Shown here piece after piece: positions 9,026-16,694 of a stretch of 64,000 nt of DNA. The translations under genes were made by a program, and so were the position numbers. Every line of letters begins with the position of its first letter. Within the stretch, counting starts at the first letter, position 1. This DNA comes from Clostridium fungisolvens (GTDB lineage: Bacteria > Bacillota > Clostridia > Clostridiales > Clostridiaceae): the NCBI RefSeq assembly GCF_014193895.1, contig NZ_BLZR01000001.1, positions 4,092,001-4,156,000 of the forward strand, given 5' to 3'. The notes below the pieces were generated by a model. That model made no database searches and was not told the DNA's origin. It saw only the letters and a list, made by a program, of their open reading frames with translations.

Positions 9026-10228
9026 CTACATATTGTTATACATAGTAAACATTGGTAACATCATTGATATTACGATAAACCCAACTACTCCCCCCATCAA
9101 TACCAATAGTAAAGGTTCAATCAGAGCTGTAGTGGTTTGTATGGTAGTTTCCACTTCTTCATCATAGAAGTCAGCAGTTTTATTCAATATATCATCTAGA
9201 GATCCAGACTCTTCCCCTATTTTTATCATAGAAGCAAGCATTGGGGGGAAGATTTTGCTTTCCTCAATAGGCTTGGATAAACCTTCACCTTTTATGAGTT
9301 CTTCCCTTATTTCAAGCAGTTTATCTTGAGCTATTTTATTTCCTACAACTTCTGATACGGTCTCTAAAGCTTGCACCAAACTTACGCCACTTGATAGCAT
9401 AGTAGATAATGTTCTCGTAAATCTAGAAACAATAATTTTTTGATTTAAACCTTTTAGTATTGGAAATGTAAGTTTAAACTTACTTATAAATAGCTGCCCA
9501 CTATCACTTTTAAAATAATATCTCAAGCCTACGACTACTAATACTATGATTAAAAGTATTATTAAGCCATGTTTACTCAAGGCTCCACTGATAGCAAGTA
9601 AAATTCTTGTTGGTAGTGGCAGTACTACACCACTTTGGGTAAACATATCTATAAAGGTTGGCATTACAAAAGTTAAAAGTATAGTTACAACACTTACTGC
9701 CAGTACACTTAGTACTGCAGGATAAACCATTGCACCTTTTATCTTATTATTTATCTTATTTTCTTTTTCAAAATGAGTAGACATTCTAAGCATTACACTA
9801 TCTAAATTACCACTCATCTCTCCAGTCTCCACCATGCTTATAAGTAAGTCTGGAAAGACCTTACCTTGTAGCTTCATCGACTCAGACAGAGTTTCCCCTT
9901 TTTTAACATTATCCTCTACCTTAGAAAGTACTTCTTTAAGCTTTTTATTAGGAAGCTGCCTTGCAAGGATATTAAGTGAACTATTTATGGACACACCAGC
10001 ATCTAGCATGGTATAAAACTGTCTACAAAAGATAGCAATATCTTTAGTGGTAACTCTATCAAAAATGCTCAAGTTTATAGTTGTGCCTTGCTGAACTTCC
10101 TCTACTAGAAGCGGATAATAATTATTCGCACTTATCATGTCCATTACTTCATCTCTACTATCCGCAGTATAGGTACCTTGCAGCCTATCACCATTTTCAT
10201 TCATTGCTTTATATTTAAAATTAGGCAT
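9026..10228 (-). CDS. pilC: PilC, inner-membrane platform protein of type IV pili
   Basis: This 400-residue polytopic protein has two GspF domains (about residues 67-190 and 270-392) and membrane helices near 170-190, 210-235 and 370-395. Repeated motifs typical of the family are visible: FCRQFYTMLDAGVSINSSL in the first half and FTRTLSTMLSSGVSLVQAL in the second. PilC couples the PilB motor to pilin insertion. It begins MPNFKYKAMNENG, the usual start of GspF/PilC. It follows pilB by 33 bases and precedes pilA by 40, so the three are one transcription unit. Confidence 0.93.
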   Translation of the reverse strand: MPNFKYKAMNENGDRLQGTYTADSRDEVMDMISANNYYPLLVEEVQQGTTINLSIFDRVTTKDIAIFCRQFYTMLDAGVSINSSLNILARQLPNKKLKEVLSKVEDNVKKGETLSESMKLQGKVFPDLLISMVETGEMSGNLDSVMLRMSTHFEKENKINNKIKGAMVYPAVLSVLAVSVVTILLTFVMPTFIDMFTQSGVVLPLPTRILLAISGALSKHGLIILLIIVLVVVGLRYYFKSDSGQLFISKFKLTFPILKGLNQKIIVSRFTRTLSTMLSSGVSLVQALETVSEVVGNKIAQDKLLEIREELIKGEGLSKPIEESKIFPPMLASMIKIGEESGSLDDILNKTADFYDEEVETTIQTTTALIEPLLLVLMGGVVGFIVISMMLPMFTMYNNM

Positions 10229-10261
10229 GTGCGTAAAACACCTCTCTTCTTAAAGAAATTA

Positions 10262-11953
10262 CTACTCTTTTAAGAACGCAATGGAAGCCATCTCTTCTAC
10301 TGTGGTTACCCCTTCTAAAACAAGCTCCTTACATGCCATACCAAGAGTTTTCATCCCATTTTTTATTGATAAATCCATTAGTTGATTAGAATCTCTAGTA
10401 TTTAAAATCATATCTCTATGATCTCTAGTTATTTCCATTATTTCATATACACCTACTCTGCCCGAGTAACCAGTGTTATTACAATAACCACATCCGCGAC
10501 CTTTATATATAGTTACTGCTTCATTATTTCTTTCACCTAAAATTGCCTTTTCATAAGCTGAAGCTTCATGGGCTTGCCTACAATTTGGGCATATCTTTTT
10601 TACTAATCTTTGAGCAACTATACCTGCTAAAGATGTAGAAACCAAATAAGGCTGTATCCCCATATCCACTAGTCTTAATACAGAAGAAGGAGCGTCATTA
10701 GTATGTAGTGTACTTAATACTAGATGTCCAGTTATCGCAGCTCTTATAGCTATTTCTGCAGTTTCACTATCTCTTATCTCACCTATCATTACAATGTCAG
10801 GGTCTTGTCTTAATATAGATCTAAGACCGTTTGCAAAGGTAAGTCCAGATTTGGTGTTTACATTAACTTGATTTACACCTTTTAAGGTGTATTCAACTGG
10901 ATCTTCAACAGTTACTATGTTAACATCTCCAGTATTTAGTTCATTTAGCACAGTATAAAGAGTAGTGGATTTTCCGCTTCCAGTAGGCCCTGTAACAAGA
11001 ACAATTCCATGTGGAGATTTTATTATTCTATCTAAAACCTCTAAATCATCATTCTTCATTCCAAGTCTTTCTTTTCCTATTTGATAGCTTTCTCTATCTA
11101 GTATTCTTATAACAACCTTTTCACCCGCTACCACAGGTAAAATTGAAACTCTTAGGTCAACATCCTTGTGTCCCACTTTAGTTATAATTCTTCCGTCTTG
11201 AGGGATTCTTTTTTCTGCTATATTAAGCCCTGCTAGTATCTTTATTCTTGTAACAAGAGCAGCTTGGCTTTCAGGCTCTAGGGAATTTGTAGTTTGAAGT
11301 TGTCCATCTATTCTATATCTTATTCTTATTTCATCTTCAAAAGGTTCTATGTGTATATCAGATGCTCTCATCTCAACTGCATTCTTGAATAGATACTCAA
11401 CCATCTTTACAACTGGCGCATTCTTTATATCATCAAACTGTTCTTCTTCCTGAACTTGGATTGTTTTAGCTTCCAGCTTACCTTTAGAAAGTTCCTCAGC
11501 TGCTTTTGTAACCTTCTGACTTGAATATTCCATTTCTATATGTTTTTTAATTTCTTCTCTTGTACATATATAGGTTTCCACTTCAAATCCAGATGAAATT
11601 GAAACGTCATCGATAGCAAATATATTAAGTGGATCCCACATTGCTACCATTATTCTATTTTCATTGAAACCAAAAGGTATCAGTTCATGCTTGTCACAAA
11701 CGCTTTCAGGTACTACCTTAAGTGCTCTTTTATCAAAGGTTGTAATGTTAAGGTTGATTCTCTTTATTCCTGTTTGCTTTTCTAAAACCTCCATGATATC
11801 TTCTGAAGTTACCATACCAAGTTCTATAAGCATTTCACCCAACTTCTTACCGGTTATCCTTTGTTTCTTAAGAGCTTCCTGAAGTTGAGGCATAGATATC
11901 TTACCAGACTCCACAAGCATGTCACCCAGTCTTCTCTTAATTACTCCCTCCAT
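10262..11953 (-). CDS. pilB: PilB, type IV pilus extension ATPase
   Basis: The 563-residue motor protein hydrolyses ATP to drive pilin polymerisation. The N-terminal MshEN-type domain (about residues 1-150) contains two RRLGDMLVESG / KKLGEMLIELG-like repeats that in relatives bind c-di-GMP. The ATPase domain has Walker A GPTGSGKST (about 322-330), the Asp box, Walker B DPDIVMIGEIRD (about 384-395), and the His box HLVLSTLHTNDA. Two CXXC pairs (about 455/458 and 488/491) form the zinc site. I chose ATG 11953, six bases after AAGGAG; an upstream ATG would add MFNLFGWKEIL. The gene is 332 bases after pilD. Confidence 0.94.
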   Translation of the reverse strand: MEGVIKRRLGDMLVESGKISMPQLQEALKKQRITGKKLGEMLIELGMVTSEDIMEVLEKQTGIKRINLNITTFDKRALKVVPESVCDKHELIPFGFNENRIMVAMWDPLNIFAIDDVSISSGFEVETYICTREEIKKHIEMEYSSQKVTKAAEELSKGKLEAKTIQVQEEEQFDDIKNAPVVKMVEYLFKNAVEMRASDIHIEPFEDEIRIRYRIDGQLQTTNSLEPESQAALVTRIKILAGLNIAEKRIPQDGRIITKVGHKDVDLRVSILPVVAGEKVVIRILDRESYQIGKERLGMKNDDLEVLDRIIKSPHGIVLVTGPTGSGKSTTLYTVLNELNTGDVNIVTVEDPVEYTLKGVNQVNVNTKSGLTFANGLRSILRQDPDIVMIGEIRDSETAEIAIRAAITGHLVLSTLHTNDAPSSVLRLVDMGIQPYLVSTSLAGIVAQRLVKKICPNCRQAHEASAYEKAILGERNNEAVTIYKGRGCGYCNNTGYSGRVGVYEIMEITRDHRDMILNTRDSNQLMDLSIKNGMKTLGMACKELVLEGVTTVEEMASIAFLKE

Positions 11954-12285
11954 TAGTATCTCCTTCCAACCAAACAGGTTGAACAAATTATAATTTTACT
12001 TCATATACTAATAAGTATACAAAGCGAAGTTTAATAAAGCAACCCAAAAATTCTGCCATGATTTGGTAACTAAGTCCATAATTTCTTAGTTACTTTTTAT
12101 ATGGATTAAACTTAATATTAAACATTTAAATAAATAATCTTAAACTACCAAAGAAAAGCATTTTAAAAGCTTATACTTGGTAAATCTTATATAAAAACTC
12201 ACATTTTGCAATAAAAAAACATAATTATATCCAAATTAAATGTTATAAATTTAACAAAAATGTTTTTAATTATTTAGCTATTTAT
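11954..12285. other. Intergenic stretch between pilD and pilB
   Basis: This stretch is AT-rich with no gene. A hairpin at about 12066-12094 (GTAACTAAG paired with CTTAGTTAC, then TTTTT on the plus strand) lies in the middle. On the minus strand it would be part of the pilB leader. I see no recognisable riboswitch here. Confidence 0.4.
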
Positions 12286-13035
12286 TTATATATTAAGATA
12301 AATTTTTATTATTTTATCCCCATATAACATAGCTATCATTGTTCCAATAGCTAAAAACGGACCAAATGCAATCGGATCCTTTCTTCCTTTCTTTTTCAGA
12401 GCTATAAGTGACACACCTATAATCGCACCTATAATAAATGCAAAAAATATTGTAATAAGAGTGTTACTCCATCCCAAATATATACCACATATAGCCGCTA
12501 TCTCTATATCCCCTGCTCCCATAGCCCCTGTAAGTATAACTATAAGTCCAATCACTCCAGCTCCTACTACAAGACCAATTAAGTACGTCATTATATTGCT
12601 ATGTAAATAGAACTTGTCTATTAATATAAATACAATCCCAATAAAAAGGCATGGATATGTGGTAACTGCGTATACATCCTGTGTATTAAAATCAATAAAT
12701 GCTATAACTATTAAAAACACAGCTAATATTAAAAACTTTATAAGCTCGATTGATAGTCCATACTGGTTGTATATTAATAAGAATATTATTGCAGTAAATA
12801 GTTCAAGGGCAGGATACTTAATAGATATCTTGTTGCCACAGTGCCTACACTTTCCTCCTAAAAATAAATAACTTATCACTGGTACCAGATCATAAGCTTT
12901 AATTTGAGTCTTACAATCAGTACAATGTGAAGGAGGAAAAGAAATTGATTCTCCCCTTGGTATTCTATAAATACATACATTCAAAAAGCTTCCAATAACT
13001 AATCCTAAAATAAATATTAAAATTCCAATCTCCAT
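12286..13035 (-). CDS. pilD: PilD, prepilin peptidase and N-methyltransferase
   Basis: The protein is an integral membrane aspartic protease that cuts and N-methylates prepilins. The 249 residues hold an N-terminal helix, a cytoplasmic zinc loop with two CXXC pairs (Cys38/41 and Cys63/66), and further helices. The two catalytic aspartates are visible: Asp115 in IAFIDFNTQD and Asp176 in AMGAGDIE, the GXGD motif. Length and order fit bifunctional A24-family enzymes. It is the first gene of the pilus locus and serves the four prepilin-like proteins downstream. It follows a long AT-rich leader after groL. Confidence 0.93.
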   Translation of the reverse strand: MEIGILIFILGLVIGSFLNVCIYRIPRGESISFPPSHCTDCKTQIKAYDLVPVISYLFLGGKCRHCGNKISIKYPALELFTAIIFLLIYNQYGLSIELIKFLILAVFLIVIAFIDFNTQDVYAVTTYPCLFIGIVFILIDKFYLHSNIMTYLIGLVVGAGVIGLIVILTGAMGAGDIEIAAICGIYLGWSNTLITIFFAFIIGAIIGVSLIALKKKGRKDPIAFGPFLAIGTMIAMLYGDKIIKIYLNI

Positions 13036-13572
13036 GTATTACTCCTAAACTTTATAGAATTAAATTCAAATTTGATCTATTCAATTTGAATTCATATCAA
13101 TTATCATCTTTTCAATCCATATATTGCAAGTAAATTTTGTATTAAATTTAGCAATCTTATTGCAACATTCTCTTATATCCTAATTTTTCTATATATGTAT
13201 GCAATTTTATATTTTTATATATTCATTTTTTCAAGCCGCCAACATGTAATCATCTTCGAATAAATTAGTTAACTTTAAGTTACACATTTCTCAAAACTAT
13301 ATTTATAAGTTATCATTATATACTTACATTTTGTTAATTTATTTTAATTATATCCCACTTTGGCAATTATAATCACCAAATTAACAAAAACACACCATTA
13401 GTGTAACTATACTTTGTGTCTTTTTGTATAACTACTTTTCTAAATACACCTAAGGAAACTCTAAAAGTCCAGTGAGTTTTATCTTCGCGGTATGTTTAAG
13501 TTGGAACTAGTATATCTAGATATAATTCTAATAACTTTAAGATTTTATATACTTCTGCACATTTTTGTACAT
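13036..13572. other. AT-rich region upstream of pilD, one less AT-rich patch
   Basis: No coding frame is seen in these 537 bases. At about 13440-13515 there is a patch that is less AT-rich than its surroundings, with short complementary segments (AAACTC / GAGTTT) and a central TTCGCGGTATG. It is followed by the perfect palindrome TATATCTAGATATA at about 13510-13523. It might be a structured leader for pilD, but I cannot match it to a known RNA family. Confidence 0.3.
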
Positions 13573-13604
13573 CAAAAAAGCTAGAATGCAGAAGCATTCT
13601 AGCT
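13573..13604 (-). terminator. Terminator of groES-groL
   Basis: An 11-bp perfect stem, AGCTAGAATGC with GCATTCTAGCT around AGAA, is followed on the minus strand by six T. It lies 15 bases past the groL stop. Confidence 0.9.
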
Positions 13605-13618
13605 CTAAGTTCTTGTTT

Positions 13619-15241
13619 TTAGTACATTCCTTCCATTCCCATGCCTGGATTTGGCATTGCAGGAGTCTTCTCTGGAATGTCAGCTACAGCTGATTCAGTT
13701 GTTAAGAATGTTGATGCAACTGATGCAGCATTTTGAAGAGCTGATCTTGTAACCTTAGTTGGATCAACAATTCCTGCTTTTATCATGTTCTTGTAGTCCC
13801 CAAGTAATGCATCGTAACCTACTCCAACTTCACTATGCTTAACTTTTTCTATTATAACAGAAGCTTCAACTCCAGCATTAGTAGCTATTTGTCTCATTGG
13901 TTCCTCTAAAGCTCTAACTATTATATCTATACCAACTTGAGTATCAGCAACTTCTGATGTTAACTCAGCTACTTGTTTTATAACATTTACGTAAGCTGTT
14001 CCACCACCAGGTACTATACCTTCTTCTACAGCTGCTTTTGTAGCTGCTAAAGCGTCTTCAAGTCTTAATTTCTTTTCTTTTAATTCTGTTTCAGTAGCTG
14101 CTCCAACTTTTATAACAGCAACTCCTCCAGCAAGCTTAGCTAATCTTTCTTGAAGTTTTTCTCTATCAAACTCAGAAGTAGTTTCTTCTAATTGAGTTCT
14201 TAGTTGTGCCACTCTACTAGTGATTGCTTCTTTGTCTCCTCTACCACCTACGATAGTAGTGTTTTCCTTAGTTACCTTTATAACTTCAGCTTGACCTAAC
14301 ATATCAAGAGTAGCTTCCTTAAGATCTCTTCCAAGCTCTTCAGATATAACTATACCACCAGTAAGTATTGCTATGTCTTCAAGCATTTCTTTTCTTCTAT
14401 CACCAAAACCTGGCGCCTTAACAGCAACACAGTTAAATGTTCCTCTTACCTTATTTACTATAAGAGTAGCCATTGCTTCTGTTTCTATATCTTCAGCAAT
14501 TATAAGAAGCTTCTTTCCTGTTTGAACTATTTGCTCAAGTACTGGAAGAATTTCTTGAATATTGCTTATCTTCTTATCAGTTATAAGTATTAAAGCATTG
14601 TCTAAAACAGCTTCCATCTTTTCTGTATCTGTAACCATGTAATGTGATACATATCCTCTGTCAAATTGCATACCTTCAACAACATCAAGTTCTGTACCCA
14701 TTGATCTTGATTCTTCAACAGTTATAACGCCTTCGTTGCCTACTCTTTCCATAGCATCAGCTATAAGCTTACCTATTTCTTCATCACCTGCTGATATAGC
14801 AGCAACTCTAGCTATGTCTTCTTTACCTTCAACTGGTTTTGATATCTTCTTGATTTCATCTACAGCTGTTTCAACTGCAGTTCTTATACCAGTTCTAAGA
14901 AGTATAGGATTAGCACCAGCAGTTACATTCTTCAAACCTTCTCTAATTATTGCTTGAGCAAGTAATGTAGCAGTTGTTGTACCATCTCCAGCAACATCAT
15001 TTGTCTTTGTTGCAACTTCTTTTACTAATTGAGCACCCATGTTTTCAAATGGATCTTCTAATTCTATTTCTCTTGCAATTGATACACCGTCATTTGTTAT
15101 AAGTGGTGCACCAAACTTCTTGTCTAAAACAACATTTCTTCCCTTAGGTCCTAAAGTTACTTTTACAGTATCAGCAAGCTTATCTACACCAGCTTGCATA
15201 GCTCTTCTTGCTTCTTCACCAAACTTTATTTGCTTAGCCAT
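13619..15241 (-). CDS. groL: GroEL chaperonin (60 kDa)
   Basis: The ATP-driven folding chamber subunit has 540 residues. The apical, intermediate and equatorial signatures are all present: MAKQIKFGEEAR at the start, GPKGRNVVLD and NDGVSIAREIELEDPFENMGAQLVKEVATKTNDVAGDGTTTATLLAQ in the first 90 residues, and VEEGIVPGGGTAY near 402-414. The tail ends with a GGM-like PNPGMGMEGMY. I start at ATG 15241, nine bases after GGAGG, which gives the family-standard MAKQ; a TTG one codon earlier is possible. It is 20 bases downstream of groES in the CIRCE-controlled operon. Confidence 0.98.
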   Translation of the reverse strand: MAKQIKFGEEARRAMQAGVDKLADTVKVTLGPKGRNVVLDKKFGAPLITNDGVSIAREIELEDPFENMGAQLVKEVATKTNDVAGDGTTTATLLAQAIIREGLKNVTAGANPILLRTGIRTAVETAVDEIKKISKPVEGKEDIARVAAISAGDEEIGKLIADAMERVGNEGVITVEESRSMGTELDVVEGMQFDRGYVSHYMVTDTEKMEAVLDNALILITDKKISNIQEILPVLEQIVQTGKKLLIIAEDIETEAMATLIVNKVRGTFNCVAVKAPGFGDRRKEMLEDIAILTGGIVISEELGRDLKEATLDMLGQAEVIKVTKENTTIVGGRGDKEAITSRVAQLRTQLEETTSEFDREKLQERLAKLAGGVAVIKVGAATETELKEKKLRLEDALAATKAAVEEGIVPGGGTAYVNVIKQVAELTSEVADTQVGIDIIVRALEEPMRQIATNAGVEASVIIEKVKHSEVGVGYDALLGDYKNMIKAGIVDPTKVTRSALQNAASVASTFLTTESAVADIPEKTPAMPNPGMGMEGMY

Positions 15242-15261
15242 CAAATTCTACCTCCTGTCTA

Positions 15262-15546
15262 TTATTCTACTATTGCTAGTATATCTTCTTGTTTTAGTAT
15301 GGTGTATTCTTCACCATCAATTTTAACTTCTGTACCAGCATATTTTGAGAATAATACTTTATCCCCAACTTTAACTTCTAATTGAATTCTAGTTCCATCA
15401 ACAATTGCTCCAGGTCCAACAGCTACAACTTCAGCTTCTTGTGGTTTTTCCTTTGCTGCTCCTGTTAAAACTATACCGCTTTTTGTTTTTTCTTCTGCTT
15501 CTAATCTTTTGATAACAACTCTGTCACCAAGTGGTTTAATTCTCAT
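15262..15546 (-). CDS. groS: GroES co-chaperonin (10 kDa)
   Basis: The 94-residue lid of the GroEL chamber shows the expected MRIKPLGDRVVIKRLEAEEKTKSGIVL, with the mobile loop at about residues 18-32, and the C-terminal YTILKQEDILAIVE. Its length is standard. It is the first gene of the operon, preceded by AAGGAGGG and, about 60 bases upstream, by the CIRCE operator. Confidence 0.98.
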   Translation of the reverse strand: MRIKPLGDRVVIKRLEAEEKTKSGIVLTGAAKEKPQEAEVVAVGPGAIVDGTRIQLEVKVGDKVLFSKYAGTEVKIDGEEYTILKQEDILAIVE

Positions 15547-15603
15547 TTTCTAAACCCTCCTTATGATTTTTAGAGTATATAAATTTAATATTTAACTTAT
15601 TTG

Positions 15604-15630
15604 TTAGCACTCGTTAATATTGAGTGCTAA
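15604..15630. promoter_or_regulatory. CIRCE operator (HrcA binding site)
   Basis: The arms TTAGCACTC and GAGTGCTAA are perfect inverted repeats separated by nine bases, identical to the CIRCE consensus bound by the heat-shock repressor HrcA. It lies between the -10 box and the groES start, so HrcA binding would block groESL transcription until heat shock. hrcA itself is not in the window. Confidence 0.97.
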
Positions 15631-15637
15631 TACAATT

Positions 15638-15643
15638 ATTATA
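15638..15643 (-). promoter_or_regulatory. Candidate -10 box of the groESL promoter
   Basis: TATAAT on the minus strand lies eight bases upstream of CIRCE. A clear -35 at the ideal distance is not seen; TTGAAT is 20 bases further upstream. Confidence 0.5.
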
Positions 15644-15778
15644 ATAGACAATACTATTTAATAATTCAACAACTAATTGATATTTTTATCCATTTTCTCG
15701 GACTAAATTGTTTAATTTTATGAAATTATCTCTCTTTTTCTAATTTTTTCTTTTATTTTCTCAATGATTATAGCCTTT

Positions 15779-15834
15779 ATGAAAATTAACTGATATATTT
15801 AGTAATTTTTTTAAATATATCAGTTAATTTTCAT
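15779..15834. repeat. Perfect 22-bp inverted repeat
   Basis: The arms begin ATGAAAATTAACTGATATAT and are exactly complementary over 22 bp around a 12-base, T-rich loop. It sits in the 325-base gap between the groES promoter and the DUF1461-type gene. No T-run follows on either strand, so it is not a typical terminator. Apart from CIRCE it is the only structure I see in this gap. Confidence 0.75.
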
Positions 15835-15955
15835 ATAAAAACATAAATAATTCATAAATTTATTATATTATTTTTTATAAAGCTATTTATTTTTTATAAA
15901 AAATGATAATAATTAAATATGAAACTTTATATTCTATGCTATACGAAAGGACGTT

Positions 15956-16648
15956 ATGATGATTTCTAAAAATTATAGTTATTTAACTAAGATTTCAAAT
16001 TTTATTCTCTCTCTTATTTTAACCGTTGCTTCAATTGGATTGTGGTCAATAGCAACCTTAAACTTTACACCACTATACAAGATGAGCATAAAAACTTTTG
16101 ACATTACAAGTGCTACCTCCCTTTCAGAAGGACAACTTATGACAAACTACAAAGTACTTATTAAATATCTTCAATCACCTTTTATACATAAATTAAAATT
16201 CCCAGATTTTATAATGAGTGCTGGCGGAGAAACACATTTCGTAGATGTGAAAAATATATTTATATATCTTCATATCATAACTTGGTCTACTGCCATAATC
16301 TTTGTATTATTGTTGATATTTAAGAAAAAATATCTTACAAAGGAAATATTTAATATATTCAACCATACTTTTTATATTCTATCTGTTTTTTCAATATCTA
16401 TACTTATTTTAGTATTAAATAATTTTGATAAAACCTTTGAAAATTTCCACAAGCTATTTTTCAGCAATGATTTATGGTTATTTGACCCAAATACTGATCC
16501 AGTTATAAATGCCTTGCCGGAAAACTTTTTTATGATCTGTGGAATAACAATCATAGCTCTAACTCTTATCCAAGTGATAATATTTAAGATTATTTATCAT
16601 AGACATAAGAAGCTATTAAGGACTTCAAAGACTACCATTTTTCACTAA
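15956..16648 (+). CDS. TIGR01906/DUF1461-type integral membrane protein
   Basis: It has 230 residues with four predicted membrane helices: about 14-34, 102-122, 140-158 and 195-215. Between the first two lies an extracytoplasmic loop with LMTNYKVLIKYLQSP followed by KFPDFIMSAGGETHFVDVKNIF. This NYxxLxxYL ... P.F..S..G..HF.DV pattern is what I associate with the DUF1461 (TIGR01906) family found in Firmicutes. The function is not known. AAAGGACG precedes two adjacent ATG codons, either of which could be used. It is a single-gene unit with a terminator shared with the convergent gene that follows. Confidence 0.75.
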   Translation: MMISKNYSYLTKISNFILSLILTVASIGLWSIATLNFTPLYKMSIKTFDITSATSLSEGQLMTNYKVLIKYLQSPFIHKLKFPDFIMSAGGETHFVDVKNIFIYLHIITWSTAIIFVLLLIFKKKYLTKEIFNIFNHTFYILSVFSISILILVLNNFDKTFENFHKLFFSNDLWLFDPNTDPVINALPENFFMICGITIIALTLIQVIIFKIIYHRHKKLLRTSKTTIFH

Positions 16649-16662
16649 TAATTTCTATGCAG

Positions 16663-16693
16663 TAAAAAAGAGCTAATAATTAGCTCTTTTTTA
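16663..16693. terminator. Bidirectional terminator
   Basis: The stem AGAGCTAA / TTAGCTCT is flanked by A-run and T-run on both sides. It serves both the DUF1461-type gene (plus) and the O-antigen-ligase-like gene (minus). Confidence 0.85.
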
Positions 16694-16694
16694 T

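Noticed and set aside
12066..12100. Hairpin with T-run on the plus strand between pilB and pilD
   Set aside because: No plus-strand gene ends there, so I do not call it a terminator; it is mentioned only as a leader structure.
13619..15385. Long open frames on the plus strand opposite groL and groS
   Set aside because: These are shadow frames created by codon bias of the real genes; none has a ribosome site or family features.
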